64,000 nt of DNA from Anastrepha obliqua (Eukaryota; Arthropoda; Insecta; Diptera; Tephritidae), in assembly GCF_027943255.1 (NCBI RefSeq), contig NC_072897.1, forward strand, positions 59,420,406 to 59,484,405, given 5' to 3'. The notes under the pieces were generated by a model. It had not been told where the DNA came from, did no database searches, and saw only the letters and a list, made by a program, of their open reading frames with translations. A program made the position numbers and the translations under genes. Of this stretch, positions 33,601-43,604 are shown piece after piece (within the stretch, counting starts at the first letter, position 1; every line of letters begins with the position of its first letter).

Positions 33601-33717
33601 AAAAACAAAAAATATTGTTTATGCCAAAGCGCTTGAATAAAGAATAAAGAAATAAATAGTATGAAAACCATATATTTTCTGTTCTAAACCATATCTATTC
33701 TATTTTAGTGTGCCCAG
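30629..33717 (+). mobile_element. Helitron 4, non-autonomous, with expanded tandem array
   Basis: The 5' end TCTATACTAATATTATAAAG interrupts the helicase frame of Helitron 3. After the family leader a tandem array fills 30,950-33,060. The 3' portion (33,068-33,717) has a unique 650-bp segment with a long palindrome and then TTTTAGTGTGCCCA, after which the expected CTAG end is replaced by mariner sequence at about 33,718. Helitron 6 (55.2-58.0 kb, minus) carries the same 3' portion with its end intact. Confidence 0.85.
30950..33060 (+). repeat. Higher-order tandem array (375-bp unit)
   Basis: Three monomer types of 115-130 bp alternate. Type A has ATATAGGTCAAAACGTGGAC and CCGGGTAACC; type B has AGAGACCAAAACGTGGACC and CTAGAATGTG; type C has ATATATGCCAAAACGTGGAC and CGCCGTGTCTTTGCACC. 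In the centre they follow a regular order: the type C core CAAAACGTGGACCCGCCG is found at 31,501, 31,876 and 32,251, exactly 375 bp apart each time. This is the same organisation as satellite higher-order repeats. Long frames read across it on the minus strand are repeat artefacts. Confidence 0.9.
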
Positions 33718-34598
33718 AAAGAAAATCGGTAATGGTTTTCACGTGAAATGGTTCAAAAAGTAAAGACGCGTCTTGAAATGGAGAAAGAACTGAAAATATC
33801 TGACTGGCGCATGATCACACACCAAAGCAGCAATAAGTCAGATTTGAGAGAGCGAAGGATTAGCTGCGCTTGGCAGAAAGCGGTAAATTTCCAAACACTC
33901 TATTTTCTTAGGAGAAAATTTTTCAAATTGAGCAATTCGTTAACTCCAAACCCGATAGGGTTTATTTTACCAACCCTTCATACGCGAATTTGAGTCACCG
34001 ATTGGCCACCAGGAGGCAGCATCCGCCACAGGTAATGGTTTGGGGCGCTGTAATCGCAGATGGACTCTCTCCAATCGTTTCCATCGAGCCTGGTGTCAAG
34101 GTAAATGCGAAACATTATAGGGAAAGTATTCTGGAGGTTGGTTTGAAGCCGTGTACAAATAAACATTTCGGTAGCAGACCATGGACGTTTCAACAGGACT
34201 CACAAAGCACGAGTGAATCAAGAGTAGCTAAAAACAACGTTCCGAACTTAGTAACGTCTACACAATGGCTCACAAATTCACCAAATGCGAATCCGATGGA
34301 TTATTCTCTTTGGAACAATTTGGAGAGCAAAGTCCGAACTAAAAGACTCACCAGTCTCGAAGTGCTGGAAAAAGTCATTGTCCACGAGTGGTCAAAAATA
34401 CCTGCAACTCACATCCAGGCAGCTGTAATTCGTTGTTGGACCGTCTCAACCCATAGTCAAGGCCAAAGGTGGTCATATCGACCAAAAGTAAATTGATTCT
34501 TCATTTTGTATTATTTTCACTCATATTTTACGTTGACTTGAATAAAAGTAATTTTCCAAACTAAATTTATAGCCTTTTTATTGGTTACACTTTCAGTG
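33718..34598 (+). pseudogene. Mariner-type transposase pseudogene (DDxD), 34 kb
   Basis: The N-terminal part (33,748-33,993 region) has KTRLEMEKELKISDWRM. Then, in the frame of the main ORF, the sequence reads FS, a TAG stop at 33,909-33,911, and EKIFQIEQFVNSKPDRVYF. In relatives this is FSDEK, so the first catalytic Asp position is now the stop. The main frame (33,990-34,496) has QVMVWGAVIADGLSPIV, PWTFQQDS (second Asp) and NANPMDYSLW (third Asp). The spacing between the last two is shortened by a small deletion. The C-terminus is altered after IPATHIQAA. Confidence 0.85.
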
Positions 34599-34634
34599 CC
34601 GGACCCGGCATACACATATATGTATATATATACA

Positions 34635-35236
34635 TTAGGCCGGGTCGATTTGTGAGGAGGCAGAAAAATCGCCCATTGCTGTATGAAAATCATATTCTAG
34701 GGATCAAAATAAGAAACTTTGCTGAAGGAACCATACCTCTAAAATGAATTCTGATGTCCCCCAATTTGGGTCGAACTTTTAGTGTCTTTTGTGAGGAGGC
34801 AAAAAAATCGCCCATTGCTCTGTGAAAACCATATTCTAGGGATCAAAATAAGAAACTTTGCCGGAATAACCATACCTCTAAAACGAATTCTGATGTCCCC
34901 CAATTTGGGTCGAACTTTTTACTTTCTTTTCTCATGTGAAGGCCAAAAATGGTGATATTTTGAAATGATTGTATGGGGAACCCCCCAGAGGAGTTCCAGG
35001 GGGTGTGCCACGGGCATGGGTGGATCGGCCGTCCAAAGTTAGTGGGGGTCGGTCATACATTTGGACTCGATTGGAGCACTCTAAATGGGTCAAAGTGGGA
35101 TTTTTCGTTCGACCCAAATTGGGGGACATCAGAATTCGTTTTAGAGGTATGGTTCCTTCGGCAAAGTTTCTTATTTTGATCCCTAGAATACGATTTTCAC
35201 AGAGCAATGAGCGATTTTTAAATGTACCCGCCCTAA
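34635..35236. mobile_element. Foldback MITE with long inverted arms
   Basis: The 602-bp element starts TTAGGCCGGGTCGATTT and ends with its imperfect inverse (TTAGGGCGGGTACATTT on the other strand), flanked by TATACA on both sides (34,629-34,634 and 35,237-35,242). The inverted arms are about 190 bp. The left arm is present twice in tandem (34,651-34,783 and 34,791-34,925; both contain ATTCTAGGGATCAAAATAAG and CCCCCAATTTGGGTCGAAC) while the right arm is present once. No transposase. The TATACA flank lies in AT repeats, so a 6-bp target duplication is likely but not certain. Confidence 0.8.
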
Positions 35237-35356
35237 TATACATATAGATAAGTTGTGACCTGACATCGTTTTAAACAGTTAGAGTTAAGAGACAACTTAA
35301 TAATCTAGGTATACATTGATCTTCGCTTAAATCTAATATTGATATATTTATCTTCT

Positions 35357-36453
35357 TCTATATATATAAATGTGAAAATCTGTCCCTATATTCGCTTAAA
35401 ACTCGAGAACGGCTGAACGGATTTATCTTATCTTGGTCTTGAATTATTCGTGGAGGTCTAGGGAAGGTTTAAAAGGTGAGAAAAATTCGAATAATTGCCG
35501 GGAAAATGGTCAAAACGTGGACCCGGGTAACCTTTGGTTGTGTATGTACAATATGGGTATAAAATGAAAGCTGTTGATAAGTACTTTAATACGGGGTAAT
35601 TTTCATACCTATTGATCACTAAGGTCTCGAAATATATGCCAAAACGTGGACCCGCCGTGTCTTTGCACCGAATTAAACCAAACTTACACACATTGTTAAG
35701 GAGATATTGAAGATGGTTTCCGTATAGTTTGGATACCTATTGGTAGATACGGTCTCGAGATATAGGTCAAAACGTGGACCCGGGTAACCTTTAAATGTGT
35801 ATGTACAATATGGGTATCAAATGGAAGCTGTTGGTGAATGCTTTAGTTCAGAGTATTTCCATCCGCTCCGTGACTAGGGTCTCGAGATAGAGACCAAAAC
35901 GTGGACCCTAGAATATGTTTGTACAATATCGATATCAAATGAAAGCTGTGGTTAAGTGCTTTAATACGGGTTAATTTTCATACCTATTGATGACTAGGGT
36001 CTCGAAATATATGCCAAAACGTGGACCCGCCGTGTCTTTAAACCGAATTAAACCAAACTTACACACATTGTTAAGTAGGTATTGAAGATGGTTTCCGTAT
36101 AGTTTGAATACCTATTGGTAGATAGGGTCTCGAGATATAGGTCAAAACGTGGACCCGGGTAACCTTCGGACGTATATGTACAATATGGGTAGCAAATGGA
36201 AGCTGTTAATGATTTCTATAGTATAGACTATTTTTCATACCGTTCCGTGACTAGGGTCTCGAGATATAGGTCAAAACGTGGACCCGAGTAACCTTTGGTT
36301 GTGCATGTACAATATGGGTATCAAATGAAAGCTGTTGATAAGTGCTTTAATATGGGGTAATTTTCATACTTATTGATGACTAGGGTCTCGAAATATATGC
36401 CAAAACGTGGATCCACCGTGTATTTGCCCAGCGAAGCGGGACGGGTTTGCTAG
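35357..36453 (+). mobile_element. Helitron 5, chimeric non-autonomous copy
   Basis: The first 150 bp begin TCTATATATATAAATGTGAA and contain AAAACTCGAGAACGGCTGAA, a leader unlike that of Helitrons 1-4. After GGGAAAATGGTCAAAACGTGG (near 35,510) the sequence switches to the CAAAACGTGGACCC tandem monomers of the other family and ends with GGGACGGGTTTGCTAG before T at 36,454. It is therefore a recombinant of two Helitron families sharing one 3' end. No coding sequence. Confidence 0.8.
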
Positions 36454-36549
36454 TATATTATATAATTTTCGCAAGGCTTTCGGATGCCATATGTTACACT
36501 TCTAATTTTTAAAATTTCATCCTATTCAATGTTTAAAACAATATTGTTT

Positions 36550-37165
36550 GGTTTTTTTACTGGTCTTAAAATAATTTGTTTGAAGGTCTCAGTTTTTGTA
36601 AGTGGATTTCTTTACTCAAAACATTTATTATATAAAATTCTAACGCTTCTTTTGCTTTGTTAAAAGGCATTTCTTCATCTTTTAATTTATCTAATGCAAT
36701 TGTTCGTTCCTTTTTCTTAAATAATTATTACCGTATTTGGGATATTTGCTTTTGTCCATTGTATGTCTTATTTTATATTTATTAATTCATCTTTAATCAA
36801 TCTTATTGTATTTTGCAAATCTATTACTACTTCATTATATTGTTATTTTTTCTTATTGCATTTAAATTAAATTTGTCATAGATGTTATATTACTTAATCT
36901 CGTATTAAAAAGCTCTTTAATTACTGTATATTTATTATTATTTTGATTTAAGTTCATAAGGTTTTTGTTAATAATTTCTAGGTCATCGTGGTCTAGTGGC
37001 TCAGCAAGATATTTCCAAGCGGTACCTTGTATATTGATAGATCTTACGTTACGTAATTTACTTCTAGGTTTGAGGGTTTCAAGGATTTTAAGCGTTCCAT
37101 TTGTTTCATGCTTGAGGATTGGATAAAGGAAACTGGGTAGGTAATAGGTAATTAGGTATTTCGTA
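36550..37165 (-). pseudogene. env: Errantivirus-type env relic
   Basis: On the minus strand the segment reads LKPRSKLRNVRSINIQGTAW, then KYLAEPLDHDDLEIINKNL and IKELFNTRLSNIT. This resembles the region after the furin-like cleavage site of insect retrovirus Env proteins (RSINxxGxxxKxxxGxxDxxD), and the same block is legible in the provirus at 53.6-63.1 kb. Beyond it frames are full of stops. It is a second, older env copy of a different lineage; no gag, pol or LTR is visible next to it. Confidence 0.6.
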
Positions 37166-37199
37166 TTTGATAAATGACCGATTGATTAATTAATTTAGA

Positions 37200-37240
37200 T
37201 TAACCCTTTCGCGATATTGTTGCCATATGGCAACAGTACA
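37200..37240 (+). other. TTAA-adjacent palindrome, possible piggyBac-type end
   Basis: TTAA (37,200) is followed by CCCTTTCGCG and, 17 bp on, by the perfect palindrome GTTGCCATATGGCAAC (37,221-37,236). PiggyBac-type elements insert at TTAA and begin CCC(T). A degenerate repeat of the palindrome, GTTGCCATATGGTAAT, occurs at 37,574. I could not find the opposite end, so this may be a remnant end or coincidence. Confidence 0.35.
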
Positions 37241-37571
37241 CTTTAAAAGGCCGTCAAAACTCTCTTGTATATTAAAAAATATCAACTTTTTTGTTACATA
37301 TTTTCAAAAATTGAAGTTTAATGGTTAAACAGAAATAAAATAAATAATAACCGCCCATTATATATCGGTAATACAACATTTTTAAAGAAAGCCTTATATG
37401 CCACTCACCCTGAAATTTGTATTTTGCATTTTTAGATTTTTGAGGCATTTTGGGCAAATGTTTTCAACAAGTTTTGAATAAAGTATATAGAAAAATGTTC
37501 AATCTGTCATTTAACATATAAATATTTTTCGTTCACAGCTTTAAAAGCTGTGCTAATTTTTAAAACGAAGC

Positions 37572-39565
37572 TTGTTGCCATATGGTAATACTTTTGCTGA
37601 ACAAAGCACTTCTCGTGGAAGACCTTATGTAGCTTTTGGGGAGTCAAGTGAGAAGACTAAAAAGAGGCGAATTGAAGAACTGGTCTCAAAATACACCTTG
37701 GAGGAGCTTTCTTTTGCGGTAAACGAATTATCTAAAAAAAGTAATAGTCAGGTTGAGTTTAAGGAATTCAAAAAACATTCATTGACTTTACAGGAAACTT
37801 TAGCGCTTTATCTTCAGTTAGATCTTTCTCAGAGAAAATATAACTTACTTAGATCAATTATTAATAGTGTGCATTCAGAATTTTTACCTAGCATCTATAA
37901 ACTGCGACAGTTTCGAGACAGTTTATTACCAAAAGATATTATAACCACAGAACAAGGATCTGAAATAAATCGACTACAACTATACATTAAAAATCATTTT
38001 AAAATCAATATTAGACAAAGAATATATAAAAAGTGAAACTTTAACTCTGACATATAAATACGGATTCGATGGAACCTCTGGGCATAGCACCTACAAACAA
38101 GTATTTAGCTCCACAGAAATGACTGACGAATATTTATTTTTAGTTGCTATGTCACCCCTTAACTTGTCAGATGAAAAAGGTTATATTTTTTGGAATAATC
38201 CTCGCTCTTCGTCAACATTTTTCTGTCGACCAATTAAATTTATTTTTGTTAAAGAAAATTCCGATTTAGTTAAAACAGAAGGCTTGAGACTGCAGCAAGA
38301 AATAAACGATTTATACATTAAAAATCATTTTAAAATCAATATTAGACAAAGAATATATAAAAAGTGAAACTTTAACTCTGACATATAAATACGGATTCGA
38401 TGGAACCTCTGGGCACAGCACCTACAAACAAGTATTTAGCTCCACAGAAATGACTGACGAATATTTATTTTTAGTTGCTATGTCACCCCTTAACTTGTCA
38501 GATGAAAAAGGTTATATTTTTTGGAATAATCCTCGCTCTTCGTCAACATTTTTCTGTCGACCAATTAAATTTATTTTTGTTAAAGAAAATTCCGATTTAG
38601 TTAAAACAGAAGGCTTGAGACTGCAGCAAGAAATAAACGATTTAAAACCTATAATTATAAATTTTCAAAACAAAAATTACACTGTAAATTTTAAATTTCA
38701 CTTTACAATGCTTGATGGAAGTTGCATTAATACCTTATCAGAGACTAGTTCTACTCAAACTTGCTTCATTTGTGGAGCTACACCAAAACAAATGAATACA
38801 AAAGAAATTCTTAAACAACCAGTTAAAATCGATAATTTTAATTTTGGGATGTCATCTCTTCATTCGTGGATCCGTTTAGTACATATTGCTTATAGGCTTC
38901 CTTTTAGAAGCTGGCAAGTAAAAGGCACAGAAAAAAAGCGTTATTTGGTATTCAAAAGAAAAAAATTCAAGACGACTTTAAAAGAAAATTAGGCTTAGTT
39001 GTGGATAAACCTAAGCCAGGTTACGGGTGCACTAATGATGGGAATACTGCAAGAAGGTTTTTTCAAAATCCCAAAATAAGCTCTGAAATAACGGGCATTG
39101 ATGAGAATTTGATTTTTAAATTTTCTCAAATATTACGTGTTGTGTCTTCAGGAAAGCAAAAAAAAAAACATCGGCAATTTTCAAGAACTTTTAAATAATA
39201 CCAGAGAGCTTTACATTGAATTATATGACTGGTTTTATATGCCTTCCAGTGTCCATAAATTATTAGTTCATGGCGAAGAGATCATTAAACATTTCGATTT
39301 ACCAATAGGGCAACTGGCAGAAGACGCACTCGAAGCTAGGCATACGGAGGTACGAAATAGTCGTCTTTATCATACACGAAAACATACTAGAATAAACACT
39401 AATAAAGATATTATGACATATTTACTAGTAACATCAGACCCCTTTATATCTTCTCTGAGAAAGACTACCACTTCGCATTCTTTTAATTTTTCGGACATTA
39501 AAACCTATATTTTAGAGGAAAATATAAATCAATTTTATCTAGAAAATATTTCAGATAGTGACTAA
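37572..39565 (+). pseudogene. Transib-type transposase pseudogene (RAG1-related)
   Basis: N-terminal part: RGRPYVAFGESSEKTKKRR and YTLEELSFA. Then KYGFDGTSGHSTYKQVF (near 38,060 and again 38,390), FLVAMSPLNLS, IFWNNPRSSSTFFCRPIKF, FTMLDGSCINTL, TCFICGATPKQMN, FGMSSLHSWIRL, VDKPKPGYGCTNDGNTARRF, EITGIDENLI, YMPSSVHKLLVHGEEII and EDALEARHTEVRN. I recognise this order as Transib transposase, the DDE family from which the RAG1 recombinase core derives. The Asp in GFDGTSG, the Asp in TMLDG and the Glu in EARHTE are my proposed catalytic triad. Four frame breaks and a 331-bp tandem duplication inactivate it. CAC-type terminal repeats were not identified. Confidence 0.75.
37981..38642 (+). repeat. 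331-bp tandem duplication inside the Transib gene
   Basis: Positions 37,981-38,311 and 38,312-38,642 are two direct copies, differing as far as I can see at one base (GGGCATAGC against GGGCACAGC). Each begins TATACATTAAAAATCATTT and ends AAATAAACGATTTA-type sequence. The unit includes the predicted first catalytic motif. The near identity indicates that the duplication is much younger than the gene's other damage, or that it is an assembly artefact. Confidence 0.9.
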
Positions 39566-39930
39566 CTAAATAATTTTCTTTTTCTTCGTTTCCTATGTTA
39601 AGTATATTTTTTTGTACTACTGAATTTTTTTTTTTTTATTAATAGTTTATTATATAAAGTTGGTGAATGCGTTAAAAATATTCCTAGCTAATTAAAGAGG
39701 AAACATAATTTTGATTTTTTGAAATGTATAGCAAAAATTATTTTTCTAAATAAATTAATATTACTAAAAGTTCAATGTTTAATATTCTAAAATTTTTCGT
39801 TTATACTTCCTGCCTCCTAACTTAGCCCAGAACTTTTTTTTCATGCTACATGAGCTACACAACTGTTTTTATTAAATTAAAATCGGTAAAGTAATACAGG
39901 AGTAGTGATTTTTGTCCGATTAGCCCATAT
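39566..39930. other. AT-rich spacer after the Transib gene
   Basis: About 360 bp of AT-rich sequence with long T runs, lying between the Transib stop codon and the truncated 3' end of R1-clade copy 2. It may hold the Transib 3' untranslated part and end, but no terminal repeat is recognisable. Confidence 0.4.
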
Positions 39931-42171
39931 ACCTGAATCACTGTGCGTCGCCTGCCATAGACGCGGCCTAATTCCTTTGCCTGGATGTCGGCTGGTAGTT
40001 TGCCCGCAATAACGCCTATTGCGGCTCCCGAGACCGTTCTGTAGCCACAAGCCTCCCTTATTGCACTTCGGCGAAGTACCTGTGCTGCGTATTGCATCCT
40101 GGACGTTTTAGCTCCGGCCCATATCGGGGCAGCGTAAAAGACTACGGAATCTACAACCGTCGATAAGACACGTCTTCTGCTGCCTTGCGGGCCGCCAATA
40201 TTAGGCAACTTTCGTGTAAGCGCTCCATTGATAGCATCAGCTTTTGCGCTTCCTGCAGATAGGTGCTGCTTGTAGCTAAGTCCCCTGTCTATTATCACGC
40301 CAAGATACTTAATCGACTCCTTAGAGAGTATTTCATGGGTGCCTATACGTAGTTTTATTTCCTCCTTTTTTCTCCGCCCACTGATGAGTACCCCCTCGGT
40401 TTTTTGTGCTGCTAATTCTAATCCGGATTTTGCCAATCATAGCCTCACCCTTGCTGCTGCGTCATTGCTTTTTGCTTCCAGCTGGTCTATGTGTCTATCC
40501 GTAACTACAAGCGCAATATCATCTGCATAGCCTACAATAGTAGCACCGTCTGGTAGTTTTAGTTTGAGGACCCCGTCGTACATGACATACCAAAGTATTG
40601 GACCAAGGACAGATCCTTGGGGGACCCCGCCAGTGATTTGGTATGTTTTTTGGCCACAGTCTGTATCGTATTGCAGAATTCTGTTGGTGAAGTAACTACG
40701 AATTATGCGCAGTAGGTAACCTGGTACTTCTTTCTTTGTTAGTTCTTTGAGAGGCATTAAAATGTTTCCCCACTTTGCAGAGTTGAATGCATTTTTGATG
40801 TCCACTCTAATGATAGCGCAGTACTTCATATGCAAGTGCCCACCACTGATTGCTTCGTGCGCAATGTCTGTCCCACTACTGATTGCATCTACCGTTGACC
40901 TCGCCTTTCGAAACCAAACTGATTATCCGATAGACCAGATGGGCATTCGAGATAGACTTGTGCCGGTCGCATATGATACGTTCGAATACCTTTCCCACCG
41001 TATCAAGCATACAAAGCGGTCTGTATGCTGATGGCTCATCAGGTTGCTTTCCTGGTTTGAGGAGCAGCACGAGTCGTTATATCTTCCATCTATTTGGGAA
41101 AGTTCCCTCTCTAAGACAAGTTTCGTACAGATTCACAAAAAGGTGTGTTTTCGTATGTACAGCTATCTTAAACGCAGCGTTAGGTATACCATCTGGCCCT
41201 GGCGCCTTTCTGTCTTTAATACGGCTCAGTGTACCTAGCACTTCATCTGTTGTTACCGGAGGTATACTCGGCTCTAAGACGTATTTGTCCGCTGAGTTAT
41301 CACTGTCTTTCTGGGGCGGGAAGAGCGTTAATACCGCTTGTTGCAACAGCTTTGGGCACGTGGGTTGAGGTGATTCCGGTCCCTTCACTTTCCGCATGAC
41401 AGTTTTATACGCTAGGCCCCATGGATCTACATTTGCCCCGTCTACCAATTTTCTAAAGCTTCTAATTTTGCTTTGCTGGATTGTTAGCTTCAGATCGCGT
41501 TTACGATCTTTATAGGATGCATAAAGTTCTTCATACGATGAACGGCGCAATGCTCTTTGTGCCTTTCTCCTTGCCATTAGGCATTTCCTCCGGATTGATG
41601 CAATTTCATCGGTCCACCAGTAAACTGGTTGTTTGAGCCTACCGATCCCGCAGCTGGGCATGGTTGCGTCACAGCAGGCAACTTGTTCCGCCAGGGTTTC
41701 TGCAGTCGCTCCGTCAATATGCACGCTTTCCCAAGCATTTTGAAAAGTTGCAGTGCTGAAAGCTGATTTGCGGACACCCGTTTTGTATCTACGTACTGTG
41801 CTGGACGTTTGTATCATAATGGCCAGATGATCGCTATGTGAATGAATGTCTTTATCTACCGTGCAGATGCTGGTATTCGCAGTTAGCCGGTCCGCAAAGG
41901 CAAGGTCGATGATGGAGTTTCCCTTTTTGCAGTCGTACGTATATACGCCAGGAGTGTTCAGAAGAACAATATCCAGCGCTGCGAAGGTGTTCTCAACCAG
42001 CCCACCTCTCTCATTGGTATGTGTACTGCCCCAAGTTCTTGACCATGCGTTGAAGTCTCCTGCAAGCAGGATCGGCCTCTTTCTCCTTAATTCTAGTTCC
42101 AGCTCCACCATCATTTGCTCGAACTCCTGTAAAAACCATTGTGCTGGTGCGTAGAAACTGACATAGAACAC
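39931..42171 (-). pseudogene. R1-like ORF2: endonuclease part, RT and tail
   Basis: The frame 41,077-42,171 starts in the endonuclease at VFYVSFYAPAQWFL, has LLAGDFNAWSRTWGS and DIHSHSDHLAIMI, both catalytic blocks, and the RT start KAPGPDGIPNAAF. A TAA at 41,077-41,079 then precedes LVLLLKPGKQPDEPSAYRPL. Two small frameshifts lie near 40,915-40,950. RT continues at 40,437-40,835 with IIRVDIKNAFNSAKW (motif A), VPQGSVLGPILWYVMYD and GYADDIALVV (catalytic YADD intact). A TGA at 40,437-40,439, apparently a changed Trp codon, precedes IKYLGVIIDRGLSYKQHL. Both RT catalytic Asp pairs are preserved. Confidence 0.9.
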
Positions 42172-42186
42172 ATCGTCCGTTTTTAT

Positions 42187-43590
42187 CTATGTAAATCCGT
42201 TGCGAACTGTCAACATTTTAATCCGAGGAGTTTTATAGCCTACCAGCCAAACCGTCGATCCCATGTCACTATCAGCAATCCAGTCCAGCATCTTTTTGGC
42301 ATCATCTGCACGCAGCGATAAATACATTAACTGTGTACCTCCTGGAATGGTGCGTGTGCTCCGTATCGCCGACTTCTTTAGGCTTTTCACCTGTGCCTGG
42401 TGAGTAATCGCTTCAAGTAGCTCCTCCTTCGTGTTTAGGTCAGTGATAAGACCTTTACATTGGATTGTGATTGTATGCGTCTTCAGGTTCACCGATGCTA
42501 TGCCATCCAGCGCTTTTTCAATAGCCAATTGGTAACTACTGGCCTCAACATCCTTGCTCCTTTTAAATTCTATAAGGAGGCCTCCTTTTTTTGTAGGTCG
42601 CATCGTCTTCACGTTTTCGCTAAGGTCCTTTAGGTTTTCGCTGTGCTTTACAGCTCGCAACATATCCGCATATGATGTACCGTCCGTCTTTTTCTCGATA
42701 ATAATGGCGTCCGACATTTGCCTGATGGTATCTTTTCTGTTTTTCAGGGATTTCTTTTTCTTCTTTACCTTTTTCCACTTTTCCCTCTGCACGGATTGAG
42801 CTGCAGTTGGTGGCCGAGAGGAATCAGTGTCGCTTTTCCTCTTTTTAGCAACTGTAGACTTTGTTGCAATCTGGGCTACAGCTCTTGGACTTTCTTTGGC
42901 TCGGATTCTCTTAGCCGACTGAGGAGTGTTTCCTGCTGTCGAAACAATTTGCACCTGTTAAGAGGTGGACAATTTTCTTATGCCCCGTTCCATTGAATCC
43001 GTTTCAATGAGAACGTCTGTGTGAACTCTTTTGATAACACTGCACATTCTTCTTATGTCACCGTGAACATTATGGCGTGATTCCACGTATTGGATAAGTC
43101 CATCAATTTCTCTTCCAAGTATGTCAATCAATTCAAATTGTCTGCTTTGTTTTGTATCAGTGCTACAGGAAGTCGGATTTTGCTGCGACTTAGGAGCGTC
43201 AGTGACTTTTTTGATGTGATGGGTCGTCGGCGTCCCGGCCGTGCCATCCCGGCCTTTCATCTCCAGCGTTGATACACCTGTTCGCTGCTGGGTAGTCGTT
43301 GCTGGCAAGCTGCTGCTCTCCGTTGCATTTCCTGTTGTTGCTGCTGCTTGCGGAGGGGTCCTTGCAATCACGGAGCTCCTCCTGAAAGCCTCCATAGCTT
43401 CTTCTGTTACCATCATGGTAGTGCTGTTTACATCGTTGTTTTTGTTCTTATTTATGTTTGTGTTGTCCATGCTGTATGGTAAGCTGACATGGCATACTAT
43501 TTGTTTACTAGATACCCCTCTATTGTTCGGATTACCTCGCCTGTCTCGCTGTCTCCGTCGATTTGCATTTGAGGTAAACATGTTGTGCAA
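42187..43590 (-). pseudogene. R1-like ORF1 (Gag-like), one in-frame stop
   Basis: A single reading phase of about 467 codons is interrupted by one TAA at 42,958-42,960. The likely start is MDNTNINKNKNND near 43,470. The N-terminal half is Ser/Thr-rich with a coiled-coil-like ending (DILGREIDGLIQYVE). The C-terminal half has a basic stretch (REKWKKVKKKKKSLKNRK), then the conserved TSYADMLRAVKHSENLKDL, GGLLIEFKRSKD and YLSLRADDAKKMLDW blocks of R1 ORF1 proteins. The CCHC knuckles that should follow are deleted. The product would bind element RNA. Only one stop and no frameshift suggest moderate age. Confidence 0.85.
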
Positions 43591-43604
43591 TTGATATACT
43601 AGAA

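Larger units (their letters stand above)
39931..43590 (-). mobile_element. R1-clade non-LTR retrotransposon, copy 2
   Basis: This copy is the best preserved LINE in the window. It has a Gag-like ORF1 (43,590-42,187) followed 16 bp later, in the same phase, by ORF2 beginning inside the endonuclease. ORF2 runs to about 39,931 with only a few single-base stops and two small frameshifts. A deletion at about 42,187 has removed the cysteine-knuckle end of ORF1 and the N-terminal half of the endonuclease. The 3' end is truncated soon after AKELGRVYGRRR, before the C-terminal DWQRRW block visible in copy 1. Confidence 0.9.

Noticed and set aside
34251..34262. Host gene homologues among short frames between elements
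   Set aside because: No frame outside recognised elements exceeds about 100 codons or shows a domain I can name; codon-like bias is lacking.
34932..35247. Overlapping open frames of 90-100 codons on both strands
   Set aside because: They lie in the inverted arms of the MITE; symmetry makes frames appear on both strands.
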